Positions 1-10,264 of a stretch of DNA of 64,000 bases are shown here, one piece after another (position 1 is the stretch's first letter; every line of letters starts with the position of its first letter). The notes beneath the pieces were generated by a model, which searched no databases, was not told the origin of the DNA, and was given only the letters and a program-made list of their open reading frames with translations. Source of the DNA: Cryoendolithus antarcticus (taxonomy: Eukaryota; Ascomycota; Dothideomycetes; Cladosporiales; Cladosporiaceae). The DNA lies in assembly GCA_002077065.1 (NCBI GenBank), contig NAJO01000026.1, positions 434,001 through 498,000 on the forward strand, read 5' to 3'. The translations under genes were made by a program, and so were the position numbers.

Positions 1-66
1 AGCTGTCGTAGACTCCGAGGAACTCAGGCGCCAGCATCGATTCGAAGAGCTCATCTTGCGCGGGCT
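1..66 (-). other. Possible exon fragment at the left edge, unassigned
   Basis: On the minus strand a CTAAC branch-like site and a CAG acceptor lie just before position 66. From there one frame stays open to the window edge and reads like protein (contains DELFESMLAPEFLG). No matching donor is visible unless the intron overlaps the neighbouring heme lyase gene, so this may be chance. Bases 67-162 hold nothing else I can assign. Confidence 0.2.
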
Positions 67-162
67 CTGGTGGTGTTAGTCGAAGATGACTCGATCCTCG
101 TCGTCGCCCCGGGTCTATCCGCCGATGAGGGCAGCGTTGAGCAGATCATCTCGAGCAGTGCC

Positions 163-972
163 TCATATCCCAAACGATCCCAAGACCCTCGTACTAATCC
201 CCGCCCAACTGTTCACCTTTGGCCTCGCATCCAGATAAAAACTCAAACTCTTCCCCTTGAGCCCCTCATCTTTACCAGAGTAGAAGTCAATCACATACTC
301 CACCCTCGTCCCACACCGATCCACGACCCAATCATGTCTGTCAAAAGGCGCCTCATACCCCATCCACCCCATCACCCTCGCCTTAGGCGTCAACGCCTTG
401 CTATCCCCCGCAAAACTCACCAGCTTCGGCCCGCCACACATCTCACTCCCTCGCCTGCGCTCCCAATTCTTTATCTCCGTCCACGCGCGCTCGTTGACGG
501 CGTTATGGATTGGCACGATGGAGTTCATGTCGGCCGGGTTCGCCTCGTGCCCTTTGCGCTTCATGGCCGCGAAGAACATTTCCTGCGAAGGGTAGATCCA
601 GTTTCCTGATGCGCTATCTTGTCCGCTATCCGCTTCGCTGTTCGCGGGAGGCAAGGCAGCGCGCTCGGCGGTGTTGAGGGGTTTGTCTGCTGAGGGCAGG
701 GCGCGGGGGATGGTGGAGATCTCGCGGTGGGTGTCTAGAGTCAGGACGCGGGGACGCCGGGGTGTTGGTGAGTGGCTGTGTGGGGGAGTAGCTCCGGTCT
801 GCCATCGTCCAGTGTCGAGGGAGTAGCGCTGCAAGGGAGAGGGCGTGGAGGGGAGTGGCGAGGTGATCTTTGGGGCTTGGGCTTTCTTTGCTTTGGCGGC
901 TTCGAGCCATTTCTCGCGGGTCTTGGGGTCGACTGGGCACTTGAGATCGGGGTCAGAGCCTTCGGGTCTCAT
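163..972 (-). CDS. CYT2: Holocytochrome-c synthase family, cytochrome c1 heme lyase (CYT2-type)
   Basis: This is a heme lyase of the mitochondrial intermembrane space. Members attach heme covalently to the CxxCH motif of c-type cytochromes, and Cyt2 does this for cytochrome c1 of complex III. The 269-residue protein is one open frame. It has an N-terminal CPV heme-regulatory motif at residues 12-14, in the context CPVDPKTREKWL, and HREISTIPR near 82-90. The block NWIYPS (124-129) is followed by PIHNAVNE, which carries the expected heme-ligand His at about 156, then CGGPKLVSFAGDSKALTPKAR and PFDRHDW, and YVIDFYSGK near the C terminus. A single CPVD motif followed by W favours CYT2 over CYC3, whose proteins usually carry CPV repeats. 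It is longer than yeast Cyt2 because of a low-complexity Pro/Ser/Ala stretch at about 30-120. It is divergent from the ERG19-type gene, with about 250 bp between the two starts. The family call is firm; the CYT2 versus CYC3 split rests on motif resemblance. Confidence 0.93.
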   Translation of the reverse strand: MRPEGSDPDLKCPVDPKTREKWLEAAKAKKAQAPKITSPLPSTPSPLQRYSLDTGRWQTGATPPHSHSPTPRRPRVLTLDTHREISTIPRALPSADKPLNTAERAALPPANSEADSGQDSASGNWIYPSQEMFFAAMKRKGHEANPADMNSIVPIHNAVNERAWTEIKNWERRRGSEMCGGPKLVSFAGDSKALTPKARVMGWMGYEAPFDRHDWVVDRCGTRVEYVIDFYSGKDEGLKGKSLSFYLDARPKVNSWAGISTRVLGSFGI

Positions 973-1219
973 ATTGCTGGTATGTTTCTACAAAAGCTCG
1001 GAGAAAGATAATCGGGATTGATGATGACTTCCACATGCTTCGGCGTCCACATGGCAGATGCATGACGCTAGGGGATCACCATGCGCCGGCCTATACCCGG
1101 AGCTAATGCAGGTTCCCGTCAACCTTGTGCGTCTAAATATTTGGCGACATGAGCACAGTTGACATCGGACCATTGGCTCTGATCACGAGAAGTGCAGATA
1201 GATTACCACTCTCGAGACC
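973..1219. promoter_or_regulatory. Divergent intergenic region between heme lyase and mevalonate decarboxylase genes
   Basis: This 247-bp gap separates two starts facing away from each other, so it must hold both promoters. I see no clear TATA box or known operator in it. Confidence 0.4.
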
Positions 1220-2431
1220 ATGGAAGACAACAAAGTCTACCGCGCGAGCACCTTCGCGCCGGTGAACATCGCGGTCATAAAGTATGCGACGATTACCCTC
1301 CTTCACATAACTACATAGCTAAGATAATCGACCAGATACTGGGGCAAGCGCGACACGAAGCTCAACCTCCCCACCAATTCCTCTCTATCCGTAACCCTTT
1401 CTCAAGACGACCTGCGCACCCACACTACAGCCTCCTGCAGTGCTTCATTTGCCAGCGACACCCTAACCCTCAATGGCCAACCCCAAGACATCTCCACGCC
1501 CCGCACCCAAGCCTGCCTCCGAGAACTCCGCTCCCTGCGGAAAGATCTCGAGTCGAAGAATTCTTCCCTCTCACAGCTTTCCTCATTGCAACTGAAGATC
1601 GTCTCCGAGAACAATTTCCCCACAGCCGCCGGCCTCGCCTCTTCAGCGGCCGGTTTCGCAGCCCTCGTCCGCAGCATCGCAAACCTCTATGCCCTCCCCG
1701 CCTCCCCCACAGAGCTCTCACGGATAGCGAGACAAGGCTCCGGCTCCGCCTGCCGCTCGCTCTTCGGCGGCTATGTAGGCTGGAATCACGGCTCCGCAGC
1801 AGATGGCAGCGATAGCATTGCCTACGAAGTCGCGCCCGCGGATCACTGGTCCGACATGCGCGCTGTGATCCTCGTAGCGAGCGCGGAGAAAAAAGACGTC
1901 AGTAGTACTGCGGGAATGCAGGCGACTGTTGGAACAAGTGCGTTGTTCAAGGCGAGGGCGGAGACGATCGTGCCGCAGCGGATGGAGGAGATGGAGGAGG
2001 CGATACGGAAGAAGGACTTCGCCGCCTTCGCAAGCTTGACAATGAGAGATTCAAATTCCTTCCATGCGACGTGTCTGGATACTGATCCGCCGATCTTCTA
2101 CATGAACGACACCTCTCGCGCTGCTGTGCGGGTCTGTCAGGCGATCAACGAGACGGCGGGCAGGACTGTGTGTGCGTACACGTTTGATGCGGGGCCGAAT
2201 GCTGTGGTGTACTACTTGGCCGCGGATGAGGCCGCTGTGGCAGGGACGTTCAGGGGTATACTTGGGGAGAAGACGGGTTGGGAAGGAAGTCGAGGGGAGA
2301 AGGTAGAGAAAGCAGGGCAGGTGCCGGAGAATATTGCTGGATCAGTGGAGACGCTGCAGAAGGGTATCAGTAGGGTCATCTTGACAGGCGTGGGTGATGG
2401 GCCCAGACAGACGGAGGAGCATTTGTGCTAA
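1220..2431 (+). CDS. ERG19: Mevalonate diphosphate decarboxylase
   Basis: The enzyme uses ATP to decarboxylate mevalonate 5-diphosphate to isopentenyl diphosphate, the last step of the mevalonate branch feeding ergosterol and isoprenoids. Exon 1 is 1220-1281, the intron 1282-1335 (54 nt, GTATGC donor, CAG acceptor) and exon 2 1336-2431. The splice restores the family hallmark IKYWGKRDTKLNLPTNSSLS, which fixes both the start and the junction. The 385-residue product has the GHMP-kinase-fold phosphate-binding loop FPTAAGLASSAAGF at about 115-128, RQGSGSACRSLFGGYVGW, and TFDAGPNA with the catalytic Asp at about 305. Length and motif order are those of fungal Erg19/MVD1 proteins. The first Met of the exon-2 frame cannot be the start, because it would drop the YWGKR block. 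The 3' end converges on the alcohol dehydrogenase gene. Confidence 0.96.
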
Positions 2432-2783
2432 GGACCCGCTATGCGATTCGCCTGCTCTTGAGATGGGTGCTCTTGGTAATCACGCGGCCAGACGAGCTTC
2501 TAGACGACTCTGCTGATACATCAAAAGCGATGGCCTCAGAGTTAAAGAGCGCCGAAGACGGTGAATGACACAGCCCGCCTGCAGAGGCGCGGTTACATTG
2601 GTGCACCCGAAACGCCCGCATGAGGAGACAATTAGGAGCCGAGTGGCGCGTTGCAGCACCTGCAGAAGCAGATTCATCCTAGCCTCTGACGGATCGTGGG
2701 AAGCGCTCTCCTCTATTTCACTACGAAAAGGGAAGTGATTTCGTACGTCTAATACCGCTACTACTTCTACACGCGTTTCGTCA
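2432..2783. other. Intergenic, convergent 3' ends
   Basis: The 352 bp between the stop codons of the decarboxylase and the alcohol dehydrogenase gene presumably hold both 3' UTRs. I see no gene or repeat here. Confidence 0.4.
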
Positions 2784-4112
2784 TCAATCAAACTCAATAT
2801 TTACTTTCAGCGACTTGGTCTCCGCCGCGCGACCAAAGATATCATAAGCCTTCTCGATCTCATTGAACTTGAAGTCTGCGAGGTAGAAATCTGTCAGCAT
2901 AATGTTGAACGCGATCGCTGTGCGGCTTCTCGATGGCAATTGCATGCGGTGAGACACACGCGGTCAAGCATGTAGAAGTACGGGAGGGATCAGCGCTCGC
3001 GAGAGAGACTCACCATGCGTAATCAACGCGCTCGTATCCAGCTTCCCAGCCGCCGCTAAGTCAAGCAACATCGGTATGGTATGCGTGCTCACAAGCGCCA
3101 TCGAGATAGCTAGCACACTCCGTCAGCTACAAAGTCCTTCCTCGCAACGACGACTCGCGTGGAACAACTTACTAGTACTCCTCGGCCACAACCGATCAAT
3201 ATCCAACTTCACCCCGACGCCATGCACGCCCACATTGGCGATCCTGCCCCCAATGCCGACGAGGTCTTGGCACATCTGGAACGTCTCCGGGACACCGACG
3301 GCTTCGATCACGACGTCAAATCCGTCCACTTCGCCGAAATGCTGTTTTGCCATGGCTCGCACGCCCTCGACGGAAGTCTTGGACGTGTTGATGACTTCGT
3401 CAGCACCCATCTTTTTCGCGACTTGTAGACGCGATTCGTCGCGATCGAAGAAGACTATCTTTTTCGGCGAGTACAACCTAGCAGCCAATGCTGATGCCAA
3501 TCCGATGGGTCCCGCTCCTACGATCGCCACGGTGGAGCCAGGTACCACCTGCCCGCGGAGCGCGCCGACTTCGAGGCCTGTAGGCAGGATGTCGGAGTAT
3601 AGCAGTAGACTGCGCTCAGAGACTCCGGTGGGCACTGGGAAGAGTGTGTTGGAGGCAAAGGGAATGCGGACGTGTTCGGCTTGCGTGCCATCGATCGTAT
3701 GGCCTAAGACCCAGCCGCCATGCTTGCATTGGTCTTGCATGCTGTGGAACGATGAGCAGGGATCACTGGTCCTAAGGGGCAGGGGCTAGTGGAAGGGCTG
3801 CAAGAATTAAGCTTACCTCCGCTTACAGAACGAGCAGGTCGCGCAGCCAGTGATGCATCCGATCAGCACTCTATCGCCCTTCTTGATGCCCTTGACTTCG
3901 CTGCCAATGTCCTCAACTATACCTACGCCTTCGTGGCCTAGAGTGCGGCCCTGCTCGCAAGTCGGTACATCTCCCTTGATAATGTGCAGGTCCGTGCCAC
4001 AAATCGTCGTGCGAAGGAGCTTGACAATGGCTTCATCTGCGTTCTTGATCTCGGGCTTGGGCTTGTCAACGACCTTGATCTTGCCCTTGCCGTCGTAAGT
4101 GAGGGCCTTCAT
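2784..4112 (-). CDS. Zinc-dependent medium-chain alcohol dehydrogenase
   Basis: This NAD(P)-dependent medium-chain dehydrogenase oxidises an alcohol whose identity cannot be read from sequence. Exons are 3817-4112, 3173-3741, 3014-3109 and 2784-2917. Introns are 75, 63 and 96 nt with GTAAGC, GTAAGT and GTGAGT donors, and every junction keeps frame, giving 364 residues. Catalytic-zinc residues are Cys38 (ICGTD), His60 and Glu61 (GHEGVG). The structural-zinc lobe has Cys90, 93, 96 and 104, the last restored by splicing exon 1 to exon 2. The Rossmann motif GAGPIGLASALAARL and the acidic DRDES after the following strand suggest NAD preference. Overall resemblance is to the threonine/sorbitol dehydrogenase-like branch of the family. 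A possible upstream exon at 4191-4339 joins in frame through a 56-nt intron (4135-4190). It would add a Ser/Thr/Arg-rich leader that looks like a mitochondrial presequence; the start at 4112 is the conservative choice. Confidence 0.92.
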
Positions 4113-4339
4113 ATTGCAGCTTGGGGATGGTGTCCTAGAATGAAGTAATAGATGGTGCGAGGACTGAGTCTGTGAGAAGATTGACAGTACTTCGAGGATA
4201 ACCTGACGGTGCGAGCAACGGTCGCGAGAGCTGTCGAAGAGGTTGGGCTCGCGCCGCGCTTTTGAACGGCGAGGCGAACATCAGGGAAGACTTTCGCGCT
4301 CCATGGCGTTGAGCTCAAGGTGTTATTGCCGTAACTCAT

Positions 4340-5271
4340 GTTTCCGACACCCCGCAATCAAGTCTGCAAAGAAGCGAGGAGCGTTCGAGTCACTTGGTGC
4401 AGTTGGTGGTTTGAGGTGGTGAGATGTATCTTGTACTGCAGCTGCGTGGCGCGGCAGCGGGGAAGCTCAGCAATGAGCCTCTCTTTGCTCAGCGAGAGAC
4501 GATCAGGTGGTCCAAGGCATCGTCGCACTATTGTGTTGCGTCCACTACAGGTACGTATAGGTTCGTAGGAGCTGTCCATGGCTGGTCTGGACCCGGACTA
4601 AGTTCAATGCCGATGTAGGCGGAAAGTAGTATGTAGAGACTCTTCTGTGCTGCACCGGCGTTGTACCGCGAAGGTCCCTTCATTCATGAGTTCGCAGCCT
4701 ACAGACGGGTCATAAGCGCTCGTTGGTAAGGTTATTCCGCTCAGGCAGTATCTTGTAATGCTCGTAGCAGCGGTTGAGTGCTACGGTCTGGTGCCACAGC
4801 GCAGGCCTCGTCAGAGTGGAGCGGCTTGAATTGATGAGAGGTCGACACTTGTATGAGGAAACGAAAAGAATGAGTTCAGGAAATCAGTCTTACATGGCCT
4901 GCATAGCAGAGAGCGCTACCCGAACATAGGGAGACGTTTGAAAGAGTACGACGGGAGGATGCGAAGCTTGTTCGATAGCGCGGGCATGACGGTCTCTTGG
5001 CCAGTGTTCAGAACTGCACAACCGTACGTCTGACGCGCAGACTTGCCCATCGTCGACCATGACAGTCAATCATGCGTGGAAGTGTAGTAAAGGTGGAATG
5101 AAAGGCCCAAGGGACCTTGATGGACACAACAACCGCGCTACTTGCCTGATTGGAACACATGACGACATCCAATGGCTGCCGAGGCCTGGCCTTTTGACAA
5201 CAGTTCATCAATCCTAATCGCATGTAGAGAGACCGTATCTATCACAAACGCAGTCGTTACAGAAGGTTCCC
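4340..5271. promoter_or_regulatory. Divergent intergenic region upstream of the AFG1-like gene
   Basis: About 0.93 kb separates the dehydrogenase and ATPase genes, which are transcribed away from each other. Open frames here are short and do not look coding. I see no repeat or RNA gene. Confidence 0.4.
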
Positions 5272-7458
5272 ATGTCTGCCACTGCTTCCAGGGGCTTAGC
5301 CATCACAGATCCACTCGTAAAGTACAGGGCCTTGACAGCAACAAAGGCGATCCGACAGGACCCAGCACAGCATCGGTTGGCCTTGCATCTGCAAAAGCTA
5401 TATGAGCGACTTAAAGACTACGAGCCCCAGATCGAGTACCGCAAGCGTCTAGAGCAGATTTCTCGGGCTGTCAAAGCCAGTTCTGGCAAAGATGGACCTT
5501 CGAGACGAGAGTCGTGGAGTTCGATGTTCTCTGCCTCGTTGGGCAGAGACACCCTGGCCCTCACGCGGAAGCTGACTTCAAGCGAAGGAGCGCTGGCAAT
5601 GGACTCTCCGAAAGGCCTGATGCTCCACGGTGAAGTCGGCACTGGCAAGTCCATGCTTGTCGACCTCTTTGCGGACTGCCTGCCAAACAGCAAGAAGCGA
5701 CGCTGGCACTTCAATACGTTCATGCTGGAGACATTTGCTAAGCTCGAAGCACTGCGAAAGTCGAGGCAAGTGCCTGGAATCGATGACGGAGGTGATCACT
5801 CGATGCTGTATCTGGCCAGGGACATGATCGAGACGAGTCCGATCTTGTTTCTGGATGAATTTCAGTTGCCAGATCGAGCTGCAAGTAAGATCATGACAAA
5901 TCTCATGACTAGCTTCTTTCAGCTCGGCGGTGTACTGATCGCGACTTCGAATCGCATGCCGGAGGAGCTGGCGAAGGCAGCAGGGATGGACTTCCCGGCG
6001 CCAGCACCGGATGCTTCGACTGGACTATGGGGAATGGGACTAGGCAGACGAAAGACCGCCGGTCGGGGCGACAAGATGTTTGCTGGCCAGACTGAGTTCG
6101 CAGGATTCTTGGACGTGCTGAAGGCGAGGTGCGAAATTTGGGAGATGGAGGGCGCCAAAGATTACAGACGCAGTGAAAGCGCGAAGAGCGCCGCGAGTAG
6201 CAAGTCTGCGGACGTCGAGCAGGAGTGGAGAGCTGACGGGCATGAAGATCTGCAGCATAGTGTCGGAATGCCTGGCTGGCCTGCTGTTGAGACTACTGAG
6301 AACGACGATGCAGTCGAAACGGAAGCGACTGCCGAGATGCCGTCGAATTTTGTAGTGGCAGGCACAGATACTGACGGCACTTTGACTGCTGCGTTACAGG
6401 ATGCAGTTGGGTATCCAACGCTGCAAGACGTTCCATGGCAGCCATCTGCCCTGACAGTCTACGGCCGACTCATCCCCGTTCCTCGATCCTACGATGGCGT
6501 GACTTGCTGGACATTCGAGGAGCTCTGTAAGACCACTCTGGGACCTGCTGACTACATTACGCTGGCTTCCACCTACCACACCATGGTGCTCACAGATGTG
6601 CCTGTCTTGACCTGGCTCATGAAGAATGAAGCTCGCCGCTTCATCACCCTCCTCGATGCGCTCTACGAGTGTCGCTGCAAGCTCTTCATCACAGCTGCAG
6701 CAGGACCGGACGACATCTTCTTCCCTGAGCATACCTCTGACAATGCCGAGAACGGCGACGCTACCTACGCCGAGACGATCTCAGAAGTGTACCAAGATGC
6801 TACCGCACCATTCAGACCCAATATTCTGTCAGCCAACCCTGACTACGCAGAACCTGAGCCGGATCCAGAGCCGAACTACACACATGCCCGCTTTGCCGGG
6901 CTACTGAATGCAGATGCACTCGAGGACGACCCACCAAACAAGCCGCATCGCAAGCCATGGGGGCGGTCTTTTGGCCGGACGGACTCAGAGCTCGAACGTC
7001 CACCCATAGATCCAGACGAAGTCCGGCGTCGGCCGAATTTCACCAAGACCGGTGCGTTCACGGGTGAGGATGAGCGTTTCGCCTACAAGCGCGCCCAAAG
7101 TCGACTGTGGGAGATGTGCGGATCACGCTGGTGGGCCAGAGATGAAGTGGACTGGCATCGACCGTTACCTGCTGACGTGCGACGATGGGAGCGACCTGCG
7201 AGTGAAGTCGCCAAATCGTCACCAAGCCTTGTGAGCGATGTTCGGATGACTGAGGCAGCGATGGGTGATGCCATTGAGGATGACAGCAGAGATGAGAGAA
7301 GCTTCAGACATGTGAGCACGAGCCCTTTCAGGACTGCAACTGAGCCCCCACCGAAGTTCTCACTGGCGCATGCGTGGGGTATGGTAAAGTATGGGCCAAA
7401 AGCTGGTGCATGGGGTCAAGGTGTGGATGGACTGAAGGATAGAGAGAAGGACAAGTGA
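5272..7458 (+). CDS. AFG1: AFG1/LACE1-like mitochondrial AAA-type ATPase
   Basis: Afg1 family ATPases act in mitochondria in quality control of inner-membrane proteins, for example degradation of unassembled cytochrome oxidase subunits. The intact 728-residue frame begins at the first ATG. It opens with a block typical of the family (DPLVKYRALTATKAIRQDPA, then LHLQKLYERL). Walker A, GEVGTGKS, is at 120-127 and Walker B, ILFLDEFQ, at 191-198. They are followed by a sensor-like ATSNRMPEELAKAAG. The C-terminal part contains VYGRLIPVPRSYDGVTCWTF and LTWLMKNEARRFITLLDALYE. The protein is much longer than yeast Afg1 (about 500 residues). The extra length is an acidic Ala/Glu/Ser-rich insert at about 290-380 and a C-terminal extension after about 500 that holds a conserved-looking RLWEMCGSRWWARDEVDWH segment. 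No intron is needed. Confidence 0.93.
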   Translation: MSATASRGLAITDPLVKYRALTATKAIRQDPAQHRLALHLQKLYERLKDYEPQIEYRKRLEQISRAVKASSGKDGPSRRESWSSMFSASLGRDTLALTRKLTSSEGALAMDSPKGLMLHGEVGTGKSMLVDLFADCLPNSKKRRWHFNTFMLETFAKLEALRKSRQVPGIDDGGDHSMLYLARDMIETSPILFLDEFQLPDRAASKIMTNLMTSFFQLGGVLIATSNRMPEELAKAAGMDFPAPAPDASTGLWGMGLGRRKTAGRGDKMFAGQTEFAGFLDVLKARCEIWEMEGAKDYRRSESAKSAASSKSADVEQEWRADGHEDLQHSVGMPGWPAVETTENDDAVETEATAEMPSNFVVAGTDTDGTLTAALQDAVGYPTLQDVPWQPSALTVYGRLIPVPRSYDGVTCWTFEELCKTTLGPADYITLASTYHTMVLTDVPVLTWLMKNEARRFITLLDALYECRCKLFITAAAGPDDIFFPEHTSDNAENGDATYAETISEVYQDATAPFRPNILSANPDYAEPEPDPEPNYTHARFAGLLNADALEDDPPNKPHRKPWGRSFGRTDSELERPPIDPDEVRRRPNFTKTGAFTGEDERFAYKRAQSRLWEMCGSRWWARDEVDWHRPLPADVRRWERPASEVAKSSPSLVSDVRMTEAAMGDAIEDDSRDERSFRHVSTSPFRTATEPPPKFSLAHAWGMVKYGPKAGAWGQGVDGLKDREKDK

Positions 7459-7621
7459 AGTAACGGCAGTGAAGGACTGGCTTGTAACGCTGTGCACTTG
7501 ATCATGTGTCAGCCGCTCTTCCCTCCAACATCTCGACTCAACACATCACGACTTGTGTCATACAGCATCGACACACAACATCTAGTGTCATCAAAGCCAT
7601 CTTCCGCTGACCTTTATTGCA

Positions 7622-8386
7622 ATGGCCGACTTGCCAGATAACGGCGGAGCAGCTGAGAGACAGATCACTAGCTCGCGATGCTACCTACTCGAACTTCCTC
7701 CTGAGCTTCGCCTGCTTATCTACAGCCATCTACTCAATTGTACTGGCTATCTGGACGGGCCACTACCTTTGGATAATGCCACAGCAGCATCCCGAGCAAA
7801 GCGAATGTCGAAGTGGACTCGCAAGAAGGTTAAGGTCATCCTTACAGTCGACGACTACGTTGGGCAAGTGATACGGCAGTGTCATAGAAGTGAAGACTTG
7901 CTACCACCACTGGCGTTCGTTCTTCGAACTTGCAAGACGATCTTCAAGGAAGCCGAAAAGCTCATCTCGACCGATCTGGAGAGCAAGATCTATCGCATCT
8001 CTGTGAATGTGTCCAATATAAGCTGGTTTGGGACATATATATACGCTCAGCAATGGGGTTCGAGGAATTGTCCTCTCTTGCGGCACGTTCGACGATTGCA
8101 GCTTCATGTCTGCCTGCTAGGCTATGACGTACAAGATCCACACAATCAACATCATTCAAGACCACTCCAGGACATTCTGTACGCTATCGATTATGGTGTG
8201 AGACTTCAAACTCTCCACATCACCGGCATCGCTACCTGGTGGCCTTGGAACAAAATAGCAGAGACAATGAAGGTGCTCAACCAAATCAAATGTGTCTTCA
8301 CGATGGAGCCGGACAGAACTTTGTTGACGAGAAACCTTGAGGCTGGAGGCTACTGGCAGTCCACGAAGTTGAGTTGTCTTAATTAG
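7622..8386 (+). CDS. LPxELRxxIY (F-box-like / 2EXR-type) family protein, copy 1
   Basis: The 254-residue protein begins with a short leader and then YLLELPPELRLLIYSHLL. This is the F-box-like helix signature of a large, expanded family in plant-associated and soil Ascomycota. A second conserved block, PLAFVLRTCKTIFKEAEKLI, follows at about 97-116, then a C-terminal part with DYGVRLQTLHITGIATWWPW and LNQIKCVFTMEPD. The same three blocks recur in the other copies in this window. The function of the family is not established; a role in substrate recognition by SCF-type ubiquitin ligases is only suggested by the F-box-like start. It lies 163 bp downstream of the AFG1-like gene on the same strand and immediately before a decayed sister copy. 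Confidence 0.75.
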   Translation: MADLPDNGGAAERQITSSRCYLLELPPELRLLIYSHLLNCTGYLDGPLPLDNATAASRAKRMSKWTRKKVKVILTVDDYVGQVIRQCHRSEDLLPPLAFVLRTCKTIFKEAEKLISTDLESKIYRISVNVSNISWFGTYIYAQQWGSRNCPLLRHVRRLQLHVCLLGYDVQDPHNQHHSRPLQDILYAIDYGVRLQTLHITGIATWWPWNKIAETMKVLNQIKCVFTMEPDRTLLTRNLEAGGYWQSTKLSCLN

Positions 8387-8854
8387 GTTGTGCTCGAGCA
8401 CGAACGTCGACCTAGCTCTGTTTCTCCAGGAAATACTAACGATGGCTAGTGCTCCTGTCAGCTGAGCTGCAAGAGTGTTTTACGTGACTGCTGCAACCGT
8501 GAGCAGCGCGGGCCTAGTGGGCATGGCAATAATCTGCGTTTGTCTCTGTCCTGTATTCAGGTGAGGACTCGCTACAGTGTAAATGCGGATCGGATCTCCG
8601 GGCAATCCGAAATACGTTGATGTCTTACCTGGCTCGTAAGCAGAGGTGGTCGAAGAACTTACACACGAGTGAAGAGAATGGATGGGGTTGACTTAGGTAC
8701 AGCTTCAGACCTTCCACGTGTCAGTCGTTCTTTCCTCGTGACAGTGTTCCGACTTGCACCTGGACGCCAGCGGAACATGTCAGCCGGGAGACTGTATCAC
8801 TTAAACTCCGTGAACAATATCATCAGCTATACTGCTGTTGCCACGAACATCACA
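8387..8854. other. Intergenic between the intact and decayed LPxELRxxIY copies
   Basis: This 468-bp spacer shows no intact gene. It would correspond to the 3' end of copy 1 and the former promoter of the decayed copy. Confidence 0.35.
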
Positions 8855-9586
8855 ATGTCGGACAAAGTCACGAACGGGATCGGTAGCGATGCAAATATGG
8901 CAGGACCCCGCTGCTACCTGCTCTAACTCCCTCCAGAGCTGCGCTTGCGCATCTAAGAACATCTTCTCGACAGCAACGGTTACAGGTTCTTCCGAAGACA
9001 GGCCACGTCTGCTGAACACGACAGGCACACGATACCACTGAGTGTCCCTGAATCGGGGGCCGAAGTGTGCGTAACTCAGCGCATCCGCCACTTGCTTCCG
9101 AGCCTCGCATTCGCCCTTCGGACTTGTGAGCTGGTCGAAAGGGAGGCCGAACCTCTGGTCGTAGCCAGTCTCAGGGCAAAGTTTTACCGCGTGGACATCC
9201 GGCTACCGCTCGAGCGTCGGTACACCTTGTCCACATTGTATGGAGCCAGCGCACGGCCGCTCAGTGGCTGTCCATTACTTTCGCACATCCGCCGTCTCCG
9301 GATCAGCATCTACTCATTGGGCGGCTTCGCATTCGATAGCGGGGAGGCCTGTCTCGTGCCATTGCGATGATTCCTTGAGCAGATCAACTATGGCTCGGAG
9401 TTGGAGAGTCTGTACATCACTCGGCGTGGCGTGTGGACATCTCCTGCCATGGCAAGGACAATCGAGGTACTCGAACAGCTGAAATGCGAGTTCACGATGA
9501 GCGAGGAAATGGCCTCTAGCGTGACTCGTACTCGGAAGTGGAAACAAAGATACGTCCAGGCCAAGAGCACGAGCTATCATGGTTGA
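8855..9586 (+). pseudogene. Decayed tandem copy of the LPxELRxxIY family gene
   Basis: The reading frame from ATG 8855 to the TGA ending at 9586 is in register for 244 codons and parallels the neighbour at 7622-8386. It is interrupted by three in-frame stops: TAA at 8924-8926, TAA at 8954-8956 and TGA at 9368-9370. The first two fall inside the signature helix, which would read YLL-stop-LPPELRLRI-stop-EHLL. Further blocks match copy 1: LPSLAFALRTCELVEREAE, INYGSELESLYITRRGVWT and LEQLKCEFTMSEEM. No frameshift is needed, so decay is by point substitution only and is probably recent. An unusual intron pattern that removes all three stops is unlikely, because two stops lie within the conserved helix. 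Confidence 0.85.
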
Positions 9587-10264
9587 AACCAATGTGGGCA
9601 CTTGCGCCCATACTCACAAAGCGACGGGGCAGATTCCAGACAGTGTTCGTCGTGATCATGCTGTACGTTTCCATTCACGTCCTTCGAACGGCGAACGACG
9701 CATGATCCAGAAGAATGCTGGAATACACCGAGCTAGCATCCTCTCTTCTCGGGAATGCTGGATCTCACATATGCTCCGACCCATCCACCCACCACCGCAG
9801 GATTGCGGCGCAGTGTCGAAAGAGATAGATGGAACTTTTCGCTGTTTGCTTACTGCCACTTGGTGTCTCCCAGTCGCAGCCATACACTGCATCGCTATCA
9901 CAGCTGGACTCATACGAGCATATCCCGCATGTAACCTACTCGGAGAGGCAGGATCACTTTAGACGGCAAAGACGCAGGCACGAAGTAGCGGACAAAGAAA
10001 AGGCTCTAATCCAACAAAGCCGGAGCCTAGATTCACTCGAGCAGTTCCTTTGAGTCGCTCTCAACAATGCCTTGCCTTCGACTTACTTTCTTTGTCGACC
10101 GACTACCCTCATCTCCCATTTCATTAGCCACACCATCGAGTCCCTCGACTTCCGTAAGTCATCCTCGTAAGTCCCTTCCACAGACTCCCTTCTCCAGCAC
10201 CCTCAAGTAGGTAAGTCCCCCTATCAACGACCCACGCGACTGCTAGCCAGTCCCCCTTTCCAGC
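9587..10264. other. Intergenic
   Basis: In 678 bp I see no confident gene. A plus-strand stretch near 10065-10260 has several GTAAGT and CAG signals and could supply optional 5' exons to the following gene, for example an ATG at about 10067 with short introns. Confidence 0.3.

Noticed and set aside
3076..3789. Plus-strand open frame opposite the alcohol dehydrogenase
   Set aside because: It lies antisense to the second exon of the dehydrogenase, which has clear zinc and NAD motifs. The plus-strand translation is low-complexity and motif-free.
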